From: Acanthacorydalis orientalis
Lineage: Eukaryota > Arthropoda > Insecta > Megaloptera > Corydalidae
NCBI GenBank assembly: GCA_034766995.1
Contig: CM068319.1
Coordinates: forward strand, 25,651,459 to 25,715,458
DNA length: 64,000 bases
Direction of reading: 5' to 3'
Part shown: piece by piece, positions 48,013 through 60,317 of the stretch
Position numbering within the stretch: the stretch's first letter is position 1
Layout of the letters: each line of letters begins with the position of its first letter
Made by a program: the position numbers and the translations under genes
Notes under the pieces: generated by a model
The model's database searches: none
What the model was told of the DNA's origin: nothing
The model's input: only the letters and a program-made list of their open reading frames with translations

Positions 48013-48474
48013 TGCATTTTAAAGTTTTCTTTCCGGAATCGAATATAACTAATTTGCTTTTGTTTATGGTTTTTAACATTCAACTTTTTCATTTTTAGAT
48101 TGTGTGATTTTTTGTGTTTATTGTTCCAAGACGATTAAAAAATATGAATTGTAAGTCGGAACTATCTCAAATATATCGTTACTGTTTCGATAATAAACAG
48201 GATAATGTACATTATTTGTTTTTGTTATAAATGTGAATTCAGTATTATAAACAATAAATTTATCAAAAAATTCATAAAATTTATGAAACTAAAATAACTG
48301 ATTATAAGTGTAAAAATCTCTGTACGTCCTATTTGCAATGTGACTATATTTAACTACTTTCTGTTTTAATTGTGCCATTGAATAAGGTAGGACGAAACAT
48401 AGTGGATGTATGATCTTAAATATGTTTGTCTCTATTCTGAAAGTTCAGATATAAGTGAGCTTAATATCTAGCCA

Positions 48475-48600
48475 GTAGGACGTCTAAGCCGGTAGCGTCT
48501 GGACGCTTTACTAAGACATTCAGTTTGAAAATAGGCGTCGACGAGACTGATGCTGGCGTGCGTTTAAAACTAGCGTCAGTTTTCTCGTCATTTTATGTTA
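48475..48600. other. GC-richer island with reiterated GCGTC
   Basis: GCGTC, GGCGTCGACG, GGCGTGCG and a second GCGTC recur within about 110 bp, in contrast with the surrounding AT-rich DNA. It lies 2.2 kb before the unit 2 ATG. It might be a promoter or non-coding exon, or a fragment of an unrelated repeat. Confidence 0.3.
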
Positions 48601-49638
48601 TTGTTTTATTTTCTTTAATGGAATGTTTTTTCTCTTTAAATTAATATAATGGGCTAGTTAATAAAATTATTGTTGCCTGTTATAATTTTTAATTTTCTTA
48701 AAAGTGTTCAGAAAAAATACAGCTTAATAAATTGTTTAATTATTTAAATACAACAGTATTTTAATCCAATACGTGCATTTAATATTTCATATTAAGACAT
48801 TTTTAAGAAATTCCTAGCGAAGTGCCACGGTAGTATAAAAAATCAGCTGTACAAATACCATCGGCTTTTTAAAAAAATGTTTACTATTACAACTTGTATG
48901 ACAACAACTTGATAATGCTACAGAGTGCTCAAACATATATTGGATTTGAAAAAAGCGATACAGCGAATAAAATATGTGCAATAAATTATTATGACTCATA
49001 TTAAACAACATAAATAGTTAAATGTATATACATGTATCAAACTTTATGAAACGTTTATTTTCATTATAATATAAAACGGAATTTAATCCTACGGTGAAAC
49101 ACATGCATACGGCGAATTATAACAGACTAAAAATACTCTTCGTTTTAATAACAAAGAAATCTGGTGCCTCTACAACGAAGAATTATGATTCATCGAGCCA
49201 TGACACACGAGTATATATATTTTAAGAAATTACCAAGTTTACACAACACATATCATGAAACCATATACAAAAGGATGCTGTACGTGGTGGTGGTAAATAC
49301 ATTTCAGAGAACGGTGTGAAATTCGAATTGTTCGAACTGTTTGTGTTACCGGTTATTTTCAACGTTTCAATAGCTTCTATTTTAGTCAAGGAGTAATTTT
49401 AAAAGTAAATTGGAATCAGTCCATGTACACGTTTGTTTAGTAGAAAAAGAAACAGTTAAAACAATAGATTTAGACCTAGCGGATATATCAGAAAAAAGCA
49501 TTGTTTAGATTAAATTTATTATCTGTCAAATAAATACGGAGGTTATCCTAGAAATGTACTAGGCCGGAAGATAAACTCCACACAACTTTTTATATTTTTT
49601 TTTTATCGTGGAACAAACTATACACAACAAACACACAC

Positions 49639-49641
49639 GTG

Positions 49642-49684
<43 letters not shown>

Positions 49685-49691
49685 TTATATA
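49639..49691. repeat. (TA)n microsatellite
   Basis: TA run with TTTATA variants at its right end. Confidence 0.95.
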
Positions 49692-50778
49692 CATTAACTG
49701 TAATATTGAATATAATCAATAGTAATTAACTATTGTGCTTTGGCTACTTTCAAATTTTAAAAAGAAATTTTTACATGTAGAAAAAAATATTGAACTGTTA
49801 GTCATTTCTATCATATTTTATTACAATAAATGATTTACATATAAAAATAATATGATTTTTAAAAAAAATATCTGTTTTTCATTAAATATCTACCATTATA
49901 AATAAATAATAATACTATAATTTATTATATATTTTAGTTCCAATTTTAAGTGAAGTTTTTAATTTTAAGAATATTGTTTAAACCTTTGAATTGTATATAT
50001 TTAAATTTCGTATGATTATTTTCAGATAAAAACTATTCTAAAAATATATAAACAAACATTAAAAAAATATTAATAACCCAAACAATTATTTACATTTTAT
50101 CTTTATTATCAATTTAATTCCTTCACTTGTCTTAAATTAATATTTTGAGATAACTTGAAGTTTATTCGCTATGAATATTTTCACTTTATTCTTGAGACTG
50201 CTGTCTAATATTTTTCCTAAGATAGATTTCCATTTTTATATTAATTAATCGTAAAAAATTCAATAGTGAACCGAAAAATAAAATTGAAACGTTAAACAAC
50301 AGGCACATAAAAATTATAATGCTTTTTTCTACCATTCAAATATTTTTTTTAATTTTTTGTGTAAATAGATTCATTTGTAACTCCTTTTCAATACTGTCAT
50401 TCATCTATTAAGATATTTATAAAAGTAACTAAAAATAAAACGAATGATCTAATAAAGAGGCACCGGTTCAAAATTGATTGAATATTATGTTAAATTAAAC
50501 TTTTTTAAATTTTTAATTTATTTAATTTGTTTGTGTAGGTATATGAGAATAAAAATCCTTAAATATAATGTTTAAATTACGTATTCATTTTCCTGGGACT
50601 AATTTAAATCATTACTTTGTTATATTTTTCATAGTAATCGAAATAAAAATGTGTGAAAATTAAAAAAAAAATGTTAAATAAAAGGAACTTGCATCTTGTT
50701 GACACCTGCATAAGATGAACTGATTTTGGAAAAAATACCGCTGAATAGCGGGTTTTCAATTCAATCCGAGATAACACA

Positions 50779-51135
50779 ATGTTGGACATTTTCCGAGGTT
50801 TGAAGAATCTCGTAAAAACCAGCTATTTACACATAGACTCGCCAGTGTTTCGTTTACATCATTCGATCACAGTTATGATGTTGATTGGTTTCAGCCTGAT
50901 TGTGACAACTAGACAATATGTGGGAAATCCGATTGAGTGTTTACATAACAAAGAAATTCCGGAAGATGTTGTTAACACGTTTTGTTGGATACACACAACA
51001 TTTACCCTGAAACCTTATTTTAATTTGACTAGGTTGCATTCGTATCCCGGCATAGGACCATCTGCTGGCGTTCCTAAGAAAGACAGAATTTTATATAAAT
51101 ATTATCAGTGGGTGTGTTTTTGTTTATTTTTTCAG
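50779..51135 (+). CDS. shakB: innexin N-terminal unit 2, shakB Lethal-type (incomplete in window)
   Basis: A single 357-nt exon codes 119 residues, ending [14 protein letters not shown] at CAG|GTAAGA, phase 0. The start [13 protein letters not shown] is the Lethal-type N-terminus of insect shaking-B. It continues [13 protein letters not shown], the TM1 end [14 protein letters not shown], and [15 protein letters not shown]. Loop cysteines are C54 and C69, and there is an N-L-T sequon at N82. The start follows a GATAACACAATG context. Reading past the donor runs through intron sequence for 34 more codons, which is not protein. No intron interrupts the unit, unlike units 1 and 3. The rest of the channel (from AILFYTP onward) is not in the window. 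Confidence 0.88.
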
Positions 51136-51967
51136 GTAAGATACGATTTTGTTTTAAAGAATTTGGTTAATTTTTTTTTTGTAACATTATTTTTATCTAA
51201 TTATCGCATTCAGTCGAGTCTAATGTGTACAATAAATTAATAATATTTACATTATTCATAATTCAAAATTGAATGTTAATATTTTAATATTTTCCTAATA
51301 ATATTACAATATTTAACAAAGTATACCAAATGAATGAACGTAATATAAATATTTTTAGTGAGCTTAAGTGCAATTGCTGTTTCTTATGCTTAATACAAAA
51401 TAAAAAAAATAATCGAATAATCTGGATTATATACTACCTAGATAAAACACGCTGTTTAAATTTTGATTACGGAGATACATATATGTGTGTATATATATAT
51501 ATATATACATTTCAAAGGTATTTTTATTTAGAGAAATGTTATTTTTTTAAATGGTTAAAATGTATAGTTCTAGAAGATGAAAGATAGGGTATAGATTTAT
51601 TTGATTTTAAAAATATAAAATGTAATATTATATTTGAAAATATAATGCCAGTGATGATTTTTATATATTTTTTACTTCATTCATGTTTCGAATTTCACAA
51701 ATAAGTTGAAAATGTTTAATAAAATAAATGTGAAAGCAGAAGCATAAATTCTTGTTATAAAATCTATATTTATGTTTAATGTTCATTAATAAGGACGAAC
51801 TAATTGGATTTTAAACATTTGTATAAAATAAAATGTATTTATTTATATAGAGACTTCATATAAACTGCAGAAATGCATGTTTTATACTAGGAAGACGTAT
51901 TGTATACTTTTTTATTAAGATCTTTTATATTAATAGTTCTATTTTCATTCGATATTATAAATGTACC

Positions 51968-51969
<2 letters not shown>

Positions 51970-52027
<58 letters not shown>
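51970..52027. repeat. (TA)n microsatellite
   Basis: Pure TA run. Confidence 0.95.
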
Positions 52028-52029
<2 letters not shown>

Positions 52030-52214
52030 CATACGTGTACATTTGTCGATGAACTATTTATTTTATATTGTATTCTGTATAATATTTTTCACACTAGAGT
52101 TGTAGGTTAGCGTAAACGGTATACCTCACATCTTAACAAATGATTAAGTGAAACCTTATAATCTGATATCACGTTTATGCTTAATACAGACAGTCAGTGG
52201 TAAGGAAACTCCAG

Positions 52215-52234
52215 TGTATATATATACACATATA

Positions 52235-52276
<42 letters not shown>
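52215..52276. repeat. interrupted (TA)n microsatellite
   Basis: TA runs with CACATA and GTACATA interruptions. Confidence 0.95.
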
Positions 52277-52279
<3 letters not shown>

Positions 52280-53004
52280 CACATGTATATACAGTTGTCA
52301 CAATAAGTATAATCTAAACTTATAAGCAGATATATCTCTGTTAATTTTATAGAAAAAATCTATTACAGCTATGTGCGAGAATATAACGTTTTTATGGTTC
52401 ACCTCTGTTTTTTTTTTGATTTTTAATTATGCACAGAATTTCGTAAGTGTAAATAAATTTTAAGTCGAACTTTCATTAATTTTGTTGCTTAAGTAATAAA
52501 TTAGACAAAATTTTGAAACTATTACTTATGGGTTTTCATTGATTTTTAGTCCGTACATTTAATATGATAATAATTCAAAAACTTGACACTATAACAACAA
52601 TGTTAATATTTCTCTACATTGAAACTGTCTAGAGAATCAGAGAGTTCATTAAAATCATATAGCGAAACGGACCTCTCTCTCTCTCTGTATATGTATATAT
52701 ATATATATGTATATATATTTACTGTTCGAAAAAAAGTTTATGTAAAAAAATATTACTTAGCATGTGACAAAATGAAAAAAATACTTGAAATTTCACAAAT
52801 CGACTCTGTTTGGAATTAATTTTAATACGTTTTTTCCATTGTAAGAAGACGACTTACTATCTGTGTATCGTTTGATAGGAAACAAAAATCATTTTTTACT
52901 TTAACAAATGAATTATTTTTTCATTACATAAACAACAAAATTTTTCTGATCAACTATGTTTAATAAATAATTACTGTTCATTCTTGATTGGTGGTTATGT
53001 GTGT

Positions 53005-53165
53005 TTCGATGGCATTGCTATCAACGTCAAAACGTTCAAGTACCGAAAAATTTACATTTTTTCTGTCTGATTAGTCTGTACCTTAACGTTCTGAGGATGA
53101 TGGCATCATAATCGAAAAATTTATAAGCAAAAATCAAAAATTATCAATAATCATTGAATGAACAT
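53005..53165 (+). repeat. dispersed GAAA-core motif repeat, two adjacent copies
   Basis: CGATGGCATTGCTATCAACG leads to TCAAAACGTTCAAGTA (about 53007-53043). About 80 bp on, TTCTGAGGATGATGGCATCA leads to TAATCGAAAAATTTATAAGC (53090-53128), followed by AAAATC and AATAATCATTGA words. Both resemble the copies at 12.08 and 43.19 kb. Confidence 0.5.
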
Positions 53166-54193
53166 TTTTCATCTGATATTTTTATAATTTATGGGGTGAA
53201 AATATAATTCATTGGTGTAATTGAATTTGGCCAGCGTTAAAATTATTTCTGAACCCTATACATTGTTTGTATGTGTAGAAATTTTATTATCATATATATA
53301 TACACTTATTTGTGTAAAAAATAATTTATTATATAAATATTGACTTTCTTGGTTGATAAAATTTTTGTTCGTAAAACATCATTTCTTTTATATTATTTGG
53401 GTATGTATCGTTTTCGATTTGATATTATTCGTTTTTACATAATCTGATTTATTTAGTAAAATGTGTATTTACAGTTAAAAATATTTTTTACAATAAGAAG
53501 TTTACAAACGAACAATCAACAAACAGTGCAATATTTACTTTTCTTTAAATATGAACACACACAGTTTTAGTTCCATATAAAAACGATGCTTACTTAAATT
53601 ACATGCTTAAAATAATCTTTTATAATTTTTATACGTTTAATAAATATCTGAAATGAATTCATTCTCATATGTGTGTATATAGCAATATTGTAATAAAAAG
53701 TTTAATTTGTGAAATGAAGAATGCGTAAAGAAATATGACAAATAACAGATATTGTTTTCTTGACATGTTGACAAATTATTTGAGAAATATAATTGATAAA
53801 CTGTCAAGATTTTTTTCAATAATTTGTATCACAAATGTTCATTTATTTTATTCCGTTCATATGGTTTGGAAGTTTTCTACATTTTTTACAAAGTAATATT
53901 TTTTATACGTTCAATTTCTAGTTTTGTTTCGATTAAGCAAAATAATCAATCTGAAATTCTTCAATATATTTATTGTTTCGTTCAGTTTGTAGTGAAAAAA
54001 AAATAATTTAGAGATATATATACAAACATTAAGATTAGTTTAGTTGAGTAGTTCGAAATGAAATCAACTTTGATGATATATTTTTATTTATTTTGGAGAA
54101 ATTAAGATAAAGAACAGAAACAATTTGAAACATCTACTACTCAGTTATGTGAATTTCTCCGATTTTTATTATTTCAGGTCGTTATGATATGTT

Positions 54194-54196
<3 letters not shown>

Positions 54197-54248
<52 letters not shown>

Positions 54249-54250
54249 AA
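54197..54250. repeat. compound (TA)n(TG)n microsatellite
   Basis: TA run followed by a TG run. Confidence 0.95.
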
Positions 54251-55521
54251 ATGTATTGTCATGAAATGAATAATGGATTGCGAAGTCAGAAAAAAAATAG
54301 AAAAAATATTTTAATAGTAACACTTACAAAGCGTGCCAGCTCTTTAACGTAAGATTAACGGTTTAATAATTAATTATAATTCTGTTTCTATACATCAAGC
54401 AGTCATTCACATATTTGCTTTATACATTTTACCATTCGTATAGTTTTATTTATGATATAATAGATCGTAAAAGTATGTATGAGATAATAAATGTAAAAAT
54501 AATTGGTTCTTTCGTTTTACAAAAAAATGTCTGTTTTATGTATCCGGATCACATTTAATTTAACCATTAAAGAAATATTTGAATTGTTGCCACAAATAAG
54601 CGAAGGAAAACGTATCAAGATTGAAATATATGGATTTATTTATTTGAACTATTGATATCCAAACATTTCAGCGATGAGAAACGAGTACATTGTGTTGTAT
54701 GTTTATTTCCCGGTATCTTGAATATAACAGTTAAACGAACTTCAAATATATTTAGAAACGAAATATAAAATAGATCAAGACTATAAGCTGATTTTTCATG
54801 TTTTGTAATGTGTACAAACATGTTGTGATTAAAAACAGTTGTTCTGTGATAGGATAAAAATTGACAGGTGCTTTTATATTTAATTATACCGTGCCCGCTG
54901 GTGCTTTTATTTCTGATTATAAAACTTTTTAAATTTGAGTTCTTTTTTTAAATTAATAGGTACTGAAAAGTATTTAATTTCGTTTATATATATATATATA
55001 TATACACCTCGCAAACAGGAACCTTTTCAAATAAAACAAAAACGTACATAACAGATTAATGAAATCTTACTAATGATGAAATATATTTATTTCTGTTTCG
55101 AAATGTAGAAGAGAAATTAATGAATGTCCATTGAAAATTTTTATTTATTTCTTGGCATTCGTTTCGGTCCGCTGACCTATCTGGAATTTATTAAAATTTC
55201 CAGATGACCGACCCGTATTGACTTAGTTGACTCATAATTATACTCTTTTACACACCTTATATTTGAATTGCATAAAGCGTCTATTATTGACAAGACACAT
55301 TATTTTTAACACAGTTTATTTTAGTATTCTGGCAGAATAAAATCGTCTTCGAGTGTTCTAAATACTTTTTTTTATAGAAGGTGACAGTCTTACAGTATTA
55401 CAGGCGGCGAGGTAACAGTAATGTTTCTGACATATTAATAACTGCTCTCTTGAAAACATATTGAAGACATTCATTCACAATAAATAGTTTTTCGTCTCCA
55501 GCTTACAAATATAATTACACC

Positions 55522-55522
<1 letters not shown>

Positions 55523-55569
<47 letters not shown>
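55523..55569. repeat. (TA)n microsatellite
   Basis: Pure TA run. Confidence 0.95.
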
Positions 55570-55572
<3 letters not shown>

Positions 55573-56370
55573 TAGTTTAATGAAGATAGGAACAAATACT
55601 GTTATATATAAAATAATTTATCGAAAAAAACAATTAGTTTTTCAACAATTTTATAATATTTATGTATTTTTCCTGCATTTTTATTTGATTACTTATTTGT
55701 TTTTTTAAAAAAATGATTTATGTAGTATTAGAGGAAATTTTGAATACATTTTATCATTTTATTACTGTGTACAAAATAAACTTTATTTTAATTCTTATTA
55801 TGACTTAAAATAAAATTAACACTCATCGTTTTATTGCGTCAATGCGAATCGAAAAGACAAATTAAAAATATCCACTATCAGTATCAAAAATAAGCCCATA
55901 CTTTTCTTTCTAACACACTATGCACCACTTAATAGGATATCACAATTCAAAGATATGTACACCATGTGTATACCGATGATTATTATATGAACAGCCCTGG
56001 CTTTACTCGGTTTATACGAGTGTTATCAATCGTGAACTAGATATTCTGCAATAATTTCATAGTAGTGTAGAGAGTTATATATATTTTCATTACAATGAAG
56101 AAGGATGTAAACCATATATTTATTTAAACTGTATTGGTATAATAGCTCATTCATAAGTTTCCTTTAATATTCCAATAAAACGACATGTTGGATCAGTTTT
56201 TAAATTATGTTGCTTCAAGTAAATAAACGTGTAACGAGTGTTAGTGAAATTAAGCCTACCATGTTAACGGAAAAAATTAAAATATTTTTATAACATTTGT
56301 TTTTTAATGTTATAATGATTATAAAACATTTAGCTATTTGTTATTAAATAAGAAATCTGAAGTTGTTTTT

Positions 56371-56416
56371 ATAAGTAATTTAAAAGTTGTCTAAATAAGT
56401 AATTTAAAGTTGTATC
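56371..56416 (+). repeat. short tandem duplication
   Basis: ATAAGTAATTTAAAAGTTGT is followed 23 bp on by ATAAGTAATTTAAAGTTGT. Confidence 0.75.
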
Positions 56417-56498
56417 TGATTTTGAAACTCTTAGCACTTCTTTATGAGATTTAATTGATTTGTGATATTAATAAGCGTTAACTTATTTCTAGATATAA

Positions 56499-56515
56499 TT
56501 ATATATATATATATT

Positions 56516-56596
<81 letters not shown>

Positions 56597-56597
56597 T
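56499..56597. repeat. interrupted (TA)n microsatellite
   Basis: Three TA runs separated by TTTATG and TTTGTATG. Confidence 0.95.
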
Positions 56598-56860
56598 CAC
56601 ACACGCTTAATTAAATATTTGTATGGAATTAAGTGCTTGTTCTGTAACTGGTTGATAATCGAAGAATTATAATGTTGTTTGATAATTTATAAAACAAAAA
56701 TAATATTATTTTTTTGTTTAATGACGGCGTAACTGAAGTGATTAAAAATTCACAAATAATATTTTTATATCATTGTATATTTGTAATTTGTTTTATATAT
56801 ATATATATTAACTGTCTTATAAAACTTAGCAGTTATTGTTAGTCTATGATTGGAATTCGC

Positions 56861-56882
56861 ACACACACACACACACACACAC

Positions 56883-56928
<46 letters not shown>
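56861..56928. repeat. compound (CA)n(TA)n microsatellite
   Basis: CA run, a CG step, then a TA run. Confidence 0.95.
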
Positions 56929-56931
<3 letters not shown>

Positions 56932-57052
56932 AAAATATTTGTTTTAATATAAAGATAAACCTTGACTATGTAAGTAAATATTTGTAAGCACAGACGAAGT
57001 TTATTACAGAAATTTAATTTTTTATTGATCATTAAACATTTTATTGATCAAT

Positions 57053-57083
<31 letters not shown>

Positions 57084-58181
57084 AATCATGTGTGAAACCA
57101 ATTTATACGTCCCATAATTTTATAATCCACGTACCTTTTATATAATGTAAATGTGTGGTCTCATTCTGAAAAAAATAACGATACAAATATATCCTTGACT
57201 TGCTTTACTTATCAACAATTTGAAACTTCATAAAAACTTAATAACCGATTCCTATTATTCTTTGTTCGAATGTACTTATCTTTTTTATTTTATGATAACA
57301 TGCCGTTAAACGATTATTTGAAATTGTTATTTTGCGATTATGAACTGAATGATTACTGAATTGTTGATTTATACTACATTTTATCATTCACCTTTGTAAG
57401 ATATCACAATAATTTTTCTCGTACGATAGGTCAGGTTCTACTGAAAATGTTCTGTGTGTCTCAAATTTCTAATATTTTACAGTCATTGTTTACATACATA
57501 TCAGTTGTTTGTTTTATTAATGTTAAATAATAAGTAAAATTAAGATAAGATTGCTAAGAATATAAGAAAAAGTCACAATACAAATCCAGATATACAATAT
57601 TATTTTTTTTAATTTTTTGCATTATTTATCTTCATACATTTATATATATATACCTATATATGTATATCAATATTACAGTTTAAGAAGTGCGAACAAAATA
57701 TTAATGCAACCCGGTAACCTCTATGAGTTTAAAAGTATAAAAAAACATATTTATAAATTTAACCAACTTTTATTGTTTTATATGATGAATAGGATATTTG
57801 CGTTTTAAACACACCGATTACTTATCACAAATTAATCACTTCCCGCACAACATTAAAAATGTTTTATCGACATTTTCAACAACTGATTATTGTTAATTTT
57901 ATTTTGGCTCTTGTGCATTTTGTTACCGATTCAATTATCTGAATAGTTTTCTAGAGAACTGAATTATTTTAATTGAATTATTATTTATATATTTGTGTGT
58001 TCTTATCTTTAATCGCCTTTGTTTAAAGCATTTCCGATCTCTTTCTTTCTTCTCTTTTTTTCTTATGTAGAACGAGACTGCTTTATCGTTTTGAAAAACT
58101 GGCTATTGTTCTTGCACAACCCGAATTTATACTAAATTTAATTTATTGTATGTATAATAGATTCCTCTACTTATTCAATTT

Positions 58182-58182
58182 C

Positions 58183-58219
<37 letters not shown>

Positions 58220-58223
58220 TATG

Positions 58224-58273
<50 letters not shown>

Positions 58274-58274
58274 C
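58182..58274. repeat. interrupted (TA)n microsatellite
   Basis: TA runs separated by TTTATA, TTTATG and CATA variants. Confidence 0.95.
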
Positions 58275-58805
58275 ACAATAAAAAAATCCTGTCATTTAAA
58301 AAAATGTTATTTCCGAAATATTTGTCAGGGGCCGAACTTTTTTTAAATTCGTTATTTGTAATTTATGAAAGTAATTGATAAGTATTGTTCAATGTGTCAT
58401 CATTGTCCAAATACATGTTAAATACTTTACTGTTTTATAATGATTAACTATAAATAAACAAGGTCATTTTCTACACATTTATTATTTATAAATTTTCCTT
58501 GTAAAATCACATTTTTTTTTGTAATTGAATGCTTTTTAGAATAATATTTAAATTATATAATAGATAAAATATTGCTGATGATTCAGAACTTAAAACCAGA
58601 ATGAATTAAACATTTAGATTGCGTTGTAAATATTTTTTAAGGAAATTCATTTTTATAAATAAATCACTTTCCAAATAGGAAATGTTCTTGTTAAAATGTT
58701 TAACAAATATTGTTCACTCTCAACGTCTTAAACACATTTCGTTAGCGATTCCGTCATTTGCAGAGATTACCACAAAAATGGTCTTAATTGAATTATTATA
58801 TTTAT

Positions 58806-58806
<1 letters not shown>

Positions 58807-58841
<35 letters not shown>

Positions 58842-58842
58842 C
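58807..58842. repeat. compound (CA)n(TA)n microsatellite
   Basis: Short CA run followed by a TA run, about 600 bp before unit 3. Confidence 0.9.
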
Positions 58843-59432
58843 TAACCATCTTTGTCAAACATATCTCAAAGCTGACACTCTATTTTTTTTTTATTTGTGT
58901 TCCACTGTGGACTATTAACTAATTGAATAATAATTAGTAGTTTAGAAAATATTTTTGCCTTGCATTGTTCGAACTATTTGTAGTATATTAAATTTATTTC
59001 GATTTTTTATTTGATATTGTAATTTATGTTAAGAATGTATATTACTTGCAAGATTTTTTATATGTTCTAAGTATTTGCCAAAAATTCAAAACCTTGGTAA
59101 AATATTGTTTAATTTACACTTTGATAACGGCTTATATTGCAAACTCACATTACGTTCGGCACACAACGAAATTTTATCATGAATCGGCCGAATGAATAAA
59201 CAATAAACAAATACTGAAAATTTTAAATTTCAGATTCGGCATTTGTGAGAAGTGATTCATTTACGAAAATGAATTAAATCGCAGTATCCAAACTGTAATT
59301 GTGGAAAGGAGTAGTGATATATAAATAGTGACATAATTTTTTAATATTACTATGAAATAGACATTTTTAATTAAATTTAAATATGTTTTTTTAAATAAAT
59401 CAATTGTGTGTTATCTAAAATCAAATTAAAAA

Positions 59433-59628
59433 ATGTTGAATTTATTTGGTGATGTACGTAAATTTTTTAAACTAACCAGAGAAAATTTAGATAGTGAGGT
59501 ATTTCGCTTACATTATCGTTTCACAACCGCTTTATTACTTTTGATATGTGTTGTTCTCATAACTGTACAAATTTCTGGTAAAAACATCACGTGTGATAGC
59601 GCTCATAATGTAAATAAGGACGTTTTAG
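59433..59628 (+). CDS. unit 3 exon 1: N-terminus, TM1, start of loop 1
   Basis: 65 codons plus the first base (G) of an Asp codon, ending KDVL at TTAG|GTTTGT, phase 1. NIT at residues 51-53 is an N-glycosylation sequon directly after TM1. Confidence 0.88.
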
Positions 59629-60015
59629 GTTTGTATATTACCATTTTATGAATATATGTGTATATATATATATATAAAATATGTATACTTTGTAAAACAT
59701 AGTACTTTTCAAAAATTTGTTTTAACTCTTCATAAATATGAAATATAATGTGTTATGTAAATATAAAAGTAGTGCAGGAATTAATTAGGACATCATGTTT
59801 TAGATACTTATTGCTGGATTCAAAGTACATATAGTGCATTTTACAACGAAAATGCCAAAAATCAGCCGATTGTCGGCATTGATATTCCATATCCTGGTGT
59901 GGATCGTGGCTTTAAATATTTATTTCATAAAGTATATACTCGGCATAAAAAAAGTAATTATGAAATCAAGCAACACAAGTATTACCAATGGGTTGTATTA
60001 ACATTATTAACTCAG
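59433..60015 (+). CDS. innexin N-terminal unit 3, divergent (incomplete in window)
   Basis: The coding sequence joins 59433-59628 and 59804-60015, giving 136 residues, 17 more than the other units. It starts MLNLFGDVRKFFKLTRENLD, has the innexin VFRLHYRFTTALLL TM1, loop cysteines C54 and C69 (NITC and DTYCWIQSTYS), the PYPGVD loop segment and HKYYQWV. It differs sharply elsewhere. TM1 ends in QISGKNITC instead of QYVGNPI-C, loop 1 carries a long basic insert (YLFHKVYTRHKKS), and TM2 starts VVLTLLTQ instead of FFQ. The last donor CAG|GTTAGT is phase 0 at the shared position. It may be a third 5' cassette of the shakB-like locus or a separate innexin gene. No 3' exon was found before 64 kb. No stop or frameshift was seen, so it looks maintained. 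Confidence 0.8.
59629..59803 (+). other. unit 3 intron (175 nt)
   Basis: Short GT-AG intron ending CATGTTTTAG. Its position (before TYCW, phase 1) is not used in inx1 or in units 1 and 2. Confidence 0.85.
59804..60015 (+). CDS. unit 3 exon 2: loop 1 with basic insert, start of TM2
   Basis: Two bases complete Asp, then 70 codons: TYCWIQSTYSAFYNENAK, an IDIPYPGVDRG segment, the insert rich in Lys, His and Arg, and IKQHKYYQWVVLTLLTQ. Phase-0 donor at 60016. Confidence 0.88.
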
Positions 60016-60317
60016 GTTAGTTAAATTAAGCTTTTTATTGAAACTTTTTGATCAATATACTTGTCTATAAATTCGAATAATATCTGGAAGAAACATAAAT
60101 TTTATTTTCGGACGCGTCTTCTTTGTAATAATTTAATAATAATTACATAAAAATGCACGAATAAAGATTATCAATTGAAAATGATATGCTATTAAATCTT
60201 TGACCATTTCTATATAATTAAAACTTAATATTTCTATGTATAAAATGTTTTATTCCGATTAATAACAATTATCATACTATAAAATAATTCTGCTTATGTA
60301 ATAACAGTTTTAAGTAT

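Larger units (their letters stand above)
43492..50778. other. region between innexin units 1 and 2
   Basis: I searched it for the expected AILFYTP / W-WEGG exon and for TM3-TM4 coding sequence and found none. It holds a tandem duplication at 44.64-44.9 kb, large TA tracts at 47.5-48.0 kb and two small GC-richer islands (46.70 and 48.48-48.60 kb). If the cassette model holds, it is intron for unit 1 and promoter region for unit 2. Confidence 0.6.
51136..59432. other. region between innexin units 2 and 3
   Basis: No innexin-type exon found. It contains many microsatellites, two adjacent copies of the GAAA-core motif near 53.0-53.1 kb and a 23-bp tandem duplication near 56.37 kb. Under the cassette model it is intron for units 1 and 2. 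Confidence 0.6.

Noticed and set aside
51136..51240. Extension of unit 2 coding past LFFQ to a stop at 51240
   Set aside because: The sequence after the CAG|GTAAGA donor is low-complexity and lacks the expected AILFYTP continuation. It is intron read-through.
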